Shown: piece after piece, positions 7,483 through 12,673 of the stretch
Numbering within the stretch: the stretch's first letter is position 1
How the letters are laid out: the number at the start of each line of letters is the position of its first letter
Notes under the pieces: model-generated
What the model saw: only the letters and a program-made list of their open reading frames with translations
The model's database searches: none
Told to the model about the DNA's origin: nothing
NCBI GenBank assembly: GCA_964518335.1
Contig: CAZFDT010000110.1
Coordinates: forward strand, 1 to 13,733
Length of the DNA stretch: 13,733 bases
Direction of reading: 5' to 3'
Origin: CAZFDT01 sp964518335
GTDB taxonomy: Bacteria; Planctomycetota; Phycisphaerae; Phycisphaerales; Phycisphaeraceae
Program-made: the position numbers and the translations under genes

Positions 7483-7510
7483 GCCCGCGGTTCATCGCCG
7501 TGGGCTTTTT
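7483..7510 (+). terminator. Intrinsic terminator between the DUF2203 and LOG genes
   Basis: GCCCGCGG (7483-7490) pairs with CCGTGGGC (7498-7505), an 8-bp stem with one G-U pair and a 7-nt loop, followed directly by TTTTT (7506-7510). It lies 43 nt after the DUF2203 stop and 23 nt before the ATG of the LOG gene. It therefore either ends the upstream transcript or acts as an attenuator for the LOG gene. Confidence 0.7.
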
Positions 7511-7533
7511 CGTGTCAAGAACGGATACGCATC

Positions 7534-8595
7534 ATGTCGAGAGCCAACGCCAGCACACCACCGACCTCATCCGCCACCAGTGTCCGCGACCCCGCCGTGG
7601 TCGAAGCCATCGACCGGCTGATTCAGCAGGTGGGCACGTCGCCGGAGGATTTCCGAGGCCAGCTCATGCGCGAGATGGTGCAGACGTGCCTGCGCATCGG
7701 CGAGGAGTCGGACACGGGCGAGCTCAAGCTCTTCGCCCGCTCGATGAAGGAGCTTCGCTACGCGATGAAGATATTCCGGCCGTACCGCGGCACGCCGAAG
7801 ATCTCGATCTTCGGCTCGGCGCGCACGCCTCCGGGCCACCCGCACTACCAGGCCGCGCTGCAGTTCTCCCAGGTCATCTCCGCCGCCGGATGGATGGTCA
7901 TCACCGGCGCCGGCGACGGCATCATGCGTGCCGGCCACGGCGGCGCCGGACGCGAAGCCTCCTTCGGCGTCGCCATCCGACTCCCCTTCGAGACCAACGC
8001 CAACGAGTTCATCGTCGGCGACGACAAGCTCGTCACCTTCCGCTACTTCTTCACCCGCAAGCTCATGTTCGTCAGCCAGGCCAACGCCGTCGCACTCTTC
8101 CCCGGCGGGTTCGGCACCCACGACGAGGGCTTCGAGGTCCTCACCCTCATCCAGACCGGCAAGACCCCCTTGATCCCCGTCGTCATGGTCGATGCCCCAG
8201 GCGAGCACTACTGGGTCGAGTGGGACCGCTACGTCAAGGAGCACCTGCTCAACACCGGCATGATCAGCCCCGAGGACCTCAACCTCTACCTCGTCACCGA
8301 CGACACCCGCAAGGCGGCCCAGTACGTGCTGGACTTCTACCGCAACTATCACTCGCAGCGCTTCGTCAAGGACACGCTGGTCATCCGCATGCACCGGCCG
8401 CTGCCGGCGACATTATTGGACCAGGTCAACGGCGAGTTCCGCGAGCTCGTGGCCGACGGCCGCATGGTGCAGTCCGGCCCCCTCGAAGGCGAAGGGCCCG
8501 ACGAGTGCCCGGACCTGCCTCGCCTCTCCTTCGCTTCGACCAAGCGAAAATACGGCCGCCTGCGCCTGCTCATCGACCGCATCAACACCGTCTGA
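7534..8595 (+). CDS. Long LOG-family (lysine decarboxylase-like Rossmann fold) protein
   Basis: LOG proteins are nucleotide phosphoribohydrolases; the best-known members release cytokinin bases from riboside 5'-monophosphates, and many bacterial members probably act on AMP-like nucleotides. The 353-residue product has the LOG core at about 88-235: KISIFGSART, GWMVITGAGDGIM, RKLMFV (R175-K176) and the signature PGGFGTHDE (190-198), followed by PLIPVVMVD. Typical LOG proteins are about 190 residues. This one has an 85-residue helical N-terminal extension and a 115-residue C-terminal extension rich in charged helices, so it belongs to a long-form subgroup, and the exact substrate cannot be read from sequence. 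ATG 7534 is chosen because the open upstream part (from a TTG at 7468) overlaps the terminator hairpin. The ribosome-binding site is weak (only GGA near 7523). Confidence 0.88.
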   Translation: MSRANASTPPTSSATSVRDPAVVEAIDRLIQQVGTSPEDFRGQLMREMVQTCLRIGEESDTGELKLFARSMKELRYAMKIFRPYRGTPKISIFGSARTPPGHPHYQAALQFSQVISAAGWMVITGAGDGIMRAGHGGAGREASFGVAIRLPFETNANEFIVGDDKLVTFRYFFTRKLMFVSQANAVALFPGGFGTHDEGFEVLTLIQTGKTPLIPVVMVDAPGEHYWVEWDRYVKEHLLNTGMISPEDLNLYLVTDDTRKAAQYVLDFYRNYHSQRFVKDTLVIRMHRPLPATLLDQVNGEFRELVADGRMVQSGPLEGEGPDECPDLPRLSFASTKRKYGRLRLLIDRINTV

Positions 8596-8627
8596 AGGCC
8601 CGACCCGGGAGCATCGCGCATCGACCA

Positions 8628-8655
8628 TGGCCAATCGAGGCGATTGCGGTATAAT
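8628..8655 (+). promoter_or_regulatory. Promoter for the small lipoprotein gene
   Basis: A perfect TATAAT -10 at 8650-8655 is preceded, 16 nt away, by TGGCCA (8628-8633, 4/6 to the -35). Start of transcription would be near 8662, giving a T/C-rich leader of about 47 nt that ends in a good ribosome-binding site. Confidence 0.6.
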
Positions 8656-8708
8656 TGCAGCACGTCGTTTATTTCTTTCTTTGTTCCTCTAACTGAGGGA
8701 GACCTCAC

Positions 8709-8909
8709 ATGCGAACCTGGATTCTGATTCTGGCGATGACATTCGGACTGGGCCTGGCCGTCGGCTGCGGCAAGGAGGAGTCGTCCGACGCATCCCGCGC
8801 CATTCAGGACGCGGCCAAAAAGACCGAAGACGCGGCCAAGGAAGGTGCCGATAAGGTCGAAGACGCGGCCAAGGACGCCGCGGATGCGGTCAAGGACGCC
8901 GCGAACTGA
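8709..8909 (+). CDS. Small lipoprotein with 11-residue helical repeats
   Basis: This 66-residue product begins with a lipoprotein signal (MRTWILILAMTFGLGLAVGC, lipobox AVGC, Cys20). The mature part is about 46 residues, almost entirely Ala, Lys, Asp and Glu, with a repeated unit of about 11 residues starting at DAAK: DAAKEGADKVE, DAAKDAADAVK, DAAN. This predicts one long amphipathic helix, like 11-mer LEA-type or apolipoprotein-like helices. It could be a small envelope-stress or membrane-tethering lipoprotein, but I recognise no specific family and assign no function. The start is supported by AGGGAG at 8696-8701 (7-nt spacer). The gene has its own promoter (8628-8655) and a strong terminator (8936-8968), so it is a stand-alone, possibly highly expressed, unit. 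Confidence 0.82.
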   Translation: MRTWILILAMTFGLGLAVGCGKEESSDASRAIQDAAKKTEDAAKEGADKVEDAAKDAADAVKDAAN

Positions 8910-8935
8910 ATCGCTCCGACCTCAAGCGATCACCG

Positions 8936-8968
8936 ACAGACCCTCGCCCGCGCGAGGGTCTGTTCTTT
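8936..8968 (+). terminator. Strong intrinsic terminator of the small lipoprotein gene
   Basis: ACAGACCCTCGC (8936-8947) pairs perfectly with GCGAGGGTCTGT (8952-8963), a 12-bp stem with a CCGC loop, and the 3' side runs into TTCTTT (8963-8968). It begins 27 nt after the stop codon. Confidence 0.88.
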
Positions 8969-8982
8969 GATGGGCGCTCCTG

Positions 8983-9001
8983 AGCCGCTTGCGGCTTCGC
9001 G
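8983..9001 (+). repeat. REP-like element, upstream copy of the inverted pair
   Basis: AGCCGCTTGCGGCTTCGCG, a short palindrome (AGCCGC-TT-GCGGCT) with a TTCGCG tail. It is identical over 19 bp, in opposite orientation, to the copy at 9050-9068, and lies 15 nt past the lipoprotein terminator and 81 nt before the transposase start. Confidence 0.75.
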
Positions 9002-9049
9002 TACCGTCGGATCCGATATGATCCGCGCGCGTTGCCCCTCGTCTGGTCT

Positions 9050-9068
9050 CGCGAAGCCGCAAGCGGCT
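9050..9068 (-). repeat. REP-like element, inverted copy next to the transposase start
   Basis: Reverse complement of the 19-bp element at 8983-9001. The pair brackets 48 nt and could form a 19-bp stem in DNA or RNA. The arm ends one base before the GGAG that probably serves as ribosome-binding site (9069-9072), so folding could affect translation of the transposase. Confidence 0.75.
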
Positions 9069-9081
9069 GGAGAAAACTTCC

Positions 9082-9729
9082 GTGGCGAACCCCCTCGTGA
9101 TCGCGTACCACCTGATCTGGACGGCGTACGGCTGGTGGCTCCCGAATGACCCGCGCGGCAGCACGTCGCATGCGATCACGTCCGACATCGTCGCCGAGTT
9201 GGGGCAACTGCATCGCGGCCGCAAGCGCGTTCAGCCCGCATCGGCGGACATCCGTGCGTTTTACGATGCGGCGAAGGATTGGCTGCGGCACGAACTGTTG
9301 ACGTTCGATACGGCATGCGTGCCGGCGATTTCGCAAGCCTTTGCCGCGGCGATCGCCGCCGAGAAATACACCTGTTACGCCTGTGCGATCATGCCGGACC
9401 ATGTGCACATGCTCATCCGCAAGCACAAGCACAGCGCCGAGCAGATGATCGCGAACCTGCAGGACGCCAGCCGCTTGCGGCTTCGCGAAGCCCGGCTTCG
9501 CGCGATGGATCACCCGGTCTGGGGCGGGCCGGGGTGGAAAGTCTTTCTGGATCACCCCGACGCGGTGTCGCGGACGGTCCGTTACGTGGAGGACAATCCG
9601 AGGAAGGCGAAGCTGTCGGATCAGCGGTGGTCATTTGTGATGGCCTATGACCGGTGGCCGCTGCACCCGGGTCACAGTCAGAACTCGCCGTATGCGAGGC
9701 TCCTGCGACAGGCGGGGCGGTATCCATGA
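9082..9729 (+). CDS. REP-associated tyrosine transposase (HUH/Y1, IS200-like)
   Basis: RAYT proteins are single-strand DNA transposases of the Y1 HUH type, believed to move or multiply short palindromic REP sequences. The 215-residue product shows the family start YHLIWTAYGWWLPNDPRG (residues 9-26), the metal-binding HUH-type motif MPDHVHML (His107, His109) and the catalytic Tyr region RTVRYVEDNPRKAKL (Tyr168 as likely nucleophile). The length is normal for the family and no frameshift is seen, so it looks intact. Start GTG 9082 follows GGAG (9069-9072). A TATGAT at 9017-9022 between the two upstream REP copies could be its -10, though no good -35 goes with it. There are no terminal inverted repeats or neighbouring transposition genes, as expected for a domesticated RAYT. 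Residues 130-136 (SRLRLRE) are encoded by another copy of the REP element. Confidence 0.9.
   Translation: MANPLVIAYHLIWTAYGWWLPNDPRGSTSHAITSDIVAELGQLHRGRKRVQPASADIRAFYDAAKDWLRHELLTFDTACVPAISQAFAAAIAAEKYTCYACAIMPDHVHMLIRKHKHSAEQMIANLQDASRLRLREARLRAMDHPVWGGPGWKVFLDHPDAVSRTVRYVEDNPRKAKLSDQRWSFVMAYDRWPLHPGHSQNSPYARLLRQAGRYP
9469..9487 (+). repeat. REP-like element inside the transposase gene
   Basis: An exact copy of the 19-bp AGCCGCTTGCGGCTTCGCG, read in frame as SRLRLR(E), between the HUH motif and the catalytic tyrosine. It continues into a perfect 12-bp palindrome, GCTTCGCGAAGC (9480-9491), followed by a similar GGCTTCGCGCG. Confidence 0.75.
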
Positions 9730-9784
9730 CGCGGTGTTCTGCGACCCCCCCGGAAGCACCTGCGGCTAAAGGATCAACGGCGGG

Positions 9785-11392
9785 ATGCCCGATAACCAGG
9801 GGATGGGCTTGTCCGTCGCCAATGATGCTCCGCGCGTTTCGGTCCTGATCCCGAATTACAACAACGGCCGCGCCAGCTCGAACGAGGGGCGGTACGACTT
9901 CCTGGGCCAGCTCCTCGAATCGCTCCACGACACGCTGCACGACGATCCGACGCCGCTGGAGATTCTCGCCTGGGACGACGGATCGACCGACGACAGCCTC
10001 GACACGCTGCGTGCGGCGGCGAAGAAAACTTGGCGCGGCGGCCAGCCCTTCATCACCCTCACCGAGGCGCCGCACACCGGGGTGCTCGCCAGGCACGCCA
10101 ACCGCCTCGTCGAGCAGGCCCGCGGCAGCATCCTCTGCCGCCTCGACGGCGACACGATGTGCCTCACCCGCCACTGGGCCAGGCTCCTGTGCGACACGTT
10201 CGACAGCGCCCCGGCCCGCCTGGGCGTCATCGGGCCCAAGCAGCTCGATCAGTACGGCAACATCCACGCCTTCGGCGATTTCGTCCTGCACCCGCGGGGC
10301 TACATCCACGTGGGCCAGGGCCTGCCACGTTACACCTTCAGCCGCCCGCTGGAGGTCGATCACGTCATGGGGGCGTTCTACTGCTTCAAGCGCGAGGTGT
10401 TCGATCAGATCGGCGGATTCGACGAGACGTTCCTGCGGGGTCAGACGATCGACTTCGGGCTGCGTGCGCGGCTGGCGGGCTGGTGCTGCTACTGCGTGCC
10501 GCATATCGAGTACGCGCATTACCACGGGCTGAGGCCGGCGCGGACCACGGAGGCCGACTCGTGCGCCGGTGTGGACAAGGCGCTGGCGACGTTCGAGGCC
10601 AAGTGGGGATTCTCGCGCGTCGCTGCGGATCTGGACAAGGTCGCGTCGCGGTATCGAGGCACGCCGCTGCTGTGGAACGCGCGGCTGTTCGGCGCGGGTG
10701 CGAGCGAGTTGCCCGCCGATGCTCCGTCGCAGACGCTGCAGTTGTCCGACAGCGACTGGACGCGCCTGGGCCAGGACGCGGCGCTGCGGCAGCGGATCGA
10801 GCTGCGCGGCCGCGTGGCGATGGACCTGATTCGCCAGACCGTCCGCCCCCGGAAGCTGGGCGTGGTCGGCTGCGGCGACGGCGTGATCCTGCACGCGCTG
10901 GCGGCGCAGGGCCTGACCTGCGTGGGCGTCGAGCGCGACGCGGCGAAGGCTGCGTTCGCCTCCTCTGCGATCCGAGGCCAGACCTACGCCGCCGGGCAGA
11001 CGCGGCCGGTGGCGCATCATCAGCCGCACGCCACGCGCCTGCCGTTGGGTGACGGCGAGGTGGACATGCTGCTGATCCTCGACGGCCTGGACCGCTGCCC
11101 CAATCCGGTGGCCCTGCTCACGGACGCGCGGCGGGCGCTGGCCCGGGACGGCTATCTGGCGGTGGTCGCGCCGCGTGTGCGGCTTGACGCCGCCAACGCC
11201 GCCGACCCGGATCGGCCTTACCTGTGGCGCGAGTTGCAGGGCCAGCTCAAGAACACCGGCTGGCTGGTGATGAGCGACCCGGCCAAGGACGACCCGTCGC
11301 GCGAGATCGTGATCTTCTGCCGCAACGTGCTGGGTGCGGCCGGCGCCGACGAAGGCGGCCAGACCGTGGTGTCGCGGGCGATGGCGGCGTAG
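9785..11392 (+). CDS. Family 2 glycosyltransferase fused to a SAM methyltransferase
   Basis: The 535-residue product has two catalytic modules. The N-terminal one (residues about 17-270) is a GT-A glycosyltransferase 2: RVSVLIPNYNN (17-27), WDDGSTDDS (63-71), the metal-binding RLDGD with D121/D123, and the acceptor-side block MGAFYCFKREVFDQIGGFDETF (195-216). The C-terminal one (about 340-515) is a Rossmann methyltransferase: motif I VVGCGDGV (360-367), acidic residue E383 in GVERD, then ATRLPLGDGEVDMLLILDGLDRCPNP and LARDGYLAVVAP, typical of the Methyltransf_11 type. It probably transfers a sugar and methylates a sugar or related substrate at the cell surface; the substrates cannot be read. 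There is no membrane segment. ATG 9785 has AAAGGA 11 nt upstream; ATG 9803 is an alternative. The start lies 55 nt after the transposase stop. The nearby amidase and flagellin genes would fit a role in envelope or flagellin glycosylation, which is inference only. Confidence 0.85.
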   Translation: MPDNQGMGLSVANDAPRVSVLIPNYNNGRASSNEGRYDFLGQLLESLHDTLHDDPTPLEILAWDDGSTDDSLDTLRAAAKKTWRGGQPFITLTEAPHTGVLARHANRLVEQARGSILCRLDGDTMCLTRHWARLLCDTFDSAPARLGVIGPKQLDQYGNIHAFGDFVLHPRGYIHVGQGLPRYTFSRPLEVDHVMGAFYCFKREVFDQIGGFDETFLRGQTIDFGLRARLAGWCCYCVPHIEYAHYHGLRPARTTEADSCAGVDKALATFEAKWGFSRVAADLDKVASRYRGTPLLWNARLFGAGASELPADAPSQTLQLSDSDWTRLGQDAALRQRIELRGRVAMDLIRQTVRPRKLGVVGCGDGVILHALAAQGLTCVGVERDAAKAAFASSAIRGQTYAAGQTRPVAHHQPHATRLPLGDGEVDMLLILDGLDRCPNPVALLTDARRALARDGYLAVVAPRVRLDAANAADPDRPYLWRELQGQLKNTGWLVMSDPAKDDPSREIVIFCRNVLGAAGADEGGQTVVSRAMAA

Positions 11393-11459
11393 CGTCCGCG
11401 ATAAAAACGATGATGCGACGCTGGAACGGATGGTCGCGACGAATTCGAGTTTTCCTATA

Positions 11460-11487
11460 TTGACAGGCAGGTGCGGACGTGAATAAT
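11460..11487 (+). promoter_or_regulatory. Promoter of the amidase gene
   Basis: A perfect TTGACA (11460-11465), 16 nt, then AATAAT (11482-11487, 5/6). Transcription would start near 11494, downstream of the GTG at 11479, which argues that the amidase starts at ATG 11524. The layout is the same as the promoter at 6953-6980. Confidence 0.68.
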
Positions 11488-11523
11488 TCAGACCGTCGGC
11501 GGGGAATACCGATTCGAAGTCCT

Positions 11524-12237
11524 ATGAGCGTGAGTCGTCGAGAGTTTCTTGTGGCCGGTCTGGGCCTGGCGGTGGCGGGCTGCACCGAATATGCCACGGA
11601 CTGGAATGACCGTCCGTCGCCGCAGTGGACCTCGGCGCCGCCGACGAGCCACGGTCAGCGCGTGTACGCCCCGACGCAGCCGCAGGTCGTGGCGCCGCCT
11701 CCGGTCGCGCCCGCGCCGACTGTCGCCGGGCTCAACGTCATCCCCCGTTCCAGTTGGGCCAAGGCCTCGCCCATGATGCCCCGCATCAACCCGATGCGCG
11801 GGGTCAACCGCATCACCGTGCATCACGAGGGCTGGACGGCCGTGTGGTTCAGCGATTATGCCTCGACGGCCGCCCGCATCGAGAGCGACCGCCGCACCCA
11901 CGTCGCCGACCGCGGCTGGGGCGACATCGGCTACCACTACATCATCGACCGTGCCGGCCGCGTCTGGGAAGGCCGCAACATCGCCTACCAGGGCGCTCAC
12001 GTCAAAGGCAACAACGAAAACAACCTCGGCGTCATGCTGCTGGGCAACTTCGACTACCAGGAGCCCACCAGCCCGCAGCAGGAAGCCCTGCGCCAGACCC
12101 TCTCGGCCCTGATGCGCCAGCACCGCATTCCCGTCAGCCGCGTCTATACGCACCAGGAAATCCAGCCCACCCGCTGCCCCGGCAAGCTCCTGCAGCCCCG
12201 CCTCGTGTCGATGCGCCGCGGCGGCTATCTCGCCTGA
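11524..12237 (+). CDS. Tat-exported lipoprotein N-acetylmuramoyl-L-alanine amidase (Amidase_2/PGRP)
   Basis: The enzyme cleaves the amide bond between MurNAc and L-Ala in peptidoglycan. The 237-residue product opens with SRREFLVAGLGLAVAGC: a twin-arginine motif (R5-R6) and a lipobox ending at Cys20, so it is likely Tat-exported and lipid-anchored. A Pro-rich linker (residues 28-68) leads to the amidase domain (about 72-228), with ITVHHEG (first zinc His, H100 or H101), GYHYIIDRAGRVWEGR (catalytic-type Tyr137), NLGVMLLGNFD, and THQEIQPTRCPG (zinc ligands H210 and C218). All zinc ligands expected for T7 lysozyme-like amidases are present. The frame is open to a GTG at 11479, but the promoter at 11460-11487 and the position of the Tat motif favour ATG 11524; the ribosome-binding site is weak. 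It could serve wall turnover or make gaps for flagellum insertion, as the neighbouring flagellin hints. Confidence 0.92.
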   Translation: MSVSRREFLVAGLGLAVAGCTEYATDWNDRPSPQWTSAPPTSHGQRVYAPTQPQVVAPPPVAPAPTVAGLNVIPRSSWAKASPMMPRINPMRGVNRITVHHEGWTAVWFSDYASTAARIESDRRTHVADRGWGDIGYHYIIDRAGRVWEGRNIAYQGAHVKGNNENNLGVMLLGNFDYQEPTSPQQEALRQTLSALMRQHRIPVSRVYTHQEIQPTRCPGKLLQPRLVSMRRGGYLA

Positions 12238-12356
12238 TCGCCACAGCCAAGCCAGCCCGACGGGGGGGGCGTTCGTCGCCCACGACGGATGAACGCGGCT
12301 ATCGCATGCGCTGCCGGCAAGGGCGATCCGCGGCGAATGACAAACCTTTCTGTCTG

Positions 12357-12376
12357 TAACGTCTGGGTGGACGTTA
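12357..12376. promoter_or_regulatory. Palindrome overlapping the flagellin promoter (possible operator)
   Basis: TAACGTC-N6-GACGTTA is a perfect 7+7 inverted repeat of 20 bp. Its right arm overlaps the -35-like TAAG (12375-12378) of the candidate sigma-28 promoter, a position suited to a dimeric repressor or activator. I do not recognise the site. The 119 nt between the amidase stop and this site hold only a G8 run (12262-12269) with a small GGGCG/CGCCC stem (12267-12281). Confidence 0.4.
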
Positions 12377-12401
12377 AGGGGTGTAGCGATTGTGCCGATG
12401 G
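12375..12401 (+). promoter_or_regulatory. Candidate sigma-28 (FliA-type) flagellin promoter
   Basis: TAAG (12375-12378), exactly 15 nt, then GCCGATGG (12394-12401). The FliA consensus is TAAA-N15-GCCGATAA, so 9 of 12 positions match at the exact spacing. It is on the correct strand upstream of a flagellin gene, the classic sigma-28 target. Transcription would start near 12408. Confidence 0.55.
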
Positions 12402-12407
12402 GGAGGG

Positions 12408-12673
12408 AGGTCGGACGCGGGCTGGGCGTCGAGCGGGTCGGGCCGGACCGGGAGGTCCGGTAAGAAAAGTTCGCCGACACCGTGTTCGCTGACGCCCGGA
12501 AGGTCCGACCTTAACCCTGCGACGCACGCATGAGCGCGTGTCGCCGACATCGAGTTTTTCGCCGGTCGCGTGACCGGCAACGCATCAGCAGATCGGAGAT
12601 CTACCACCCCCGGCAGGATGCCACAGTCTCCAGCTTCGGGTTGACTCCCGAAGATTCACGGAGGATCAAGGTC
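12408..12673 (+). other. Structured leader of the flagellin mRNA
   Basis: The leader of about 265 nt contains several perfect inverted repeats. AGGTCGGAC (12408-12416) can pair over a distance with GTCCGACCT (12503-12511). Between them CCGGACC (12443-12449) pairs with GGTCCGG (12454-12460) around a GGGA loop. Further on are GCCGGTC (12561-12567) with GACCGGC (12572-12578), AGATC (12590-12594) with GATCT (12598-12602) around a GGA loop, and CTTCGGG (12634-12640) with CCCGAAG (12647-12653), ending 6 nt before the GGAGG ribosome-binding site (12660-12664). GGA in hairpin loops plus GGA in the ribosome-binding site is the pattern bound by CsrA, which represses flagellin (hag) translation in Bacillus subtilis. 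CsrA control here is inference. None of the hairpins has a U-tract. Confidence 0.5.

Noticed and set aside
8983..9729. Transposase region considered as a complete IS200/IS605 insertion sequence
   Set aside because: No matching subterminal hairpin is visible downstream of the gene and no defined ends or target duplication; the protein motifs and upstream palindromes fit a REP-associated transposase.
9413..11029. A 538-codon open frame on the minus strand over the transposase and glycosyltransferase genes
   Set aside because: It spans two well-supported + strand genes and the gap between them, with no recognisable domain.
12561..12578. GCCGGTC-GCGT-GACCGGC hairpin as a terminator
   Set aside because: The T-run lies before the hairpin, not after it, and on the other strand it reads as A. 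It fits a leader structure better.
12641..12669. TTGACT at 12641 as the -35 of a housekeeping flagellin promoter
   Set aside because: The sequence 16-18 nt downstream (GGATCA/GATCAA) does not resemble a -10, and any start would fall at or past the ribosome-binding site.
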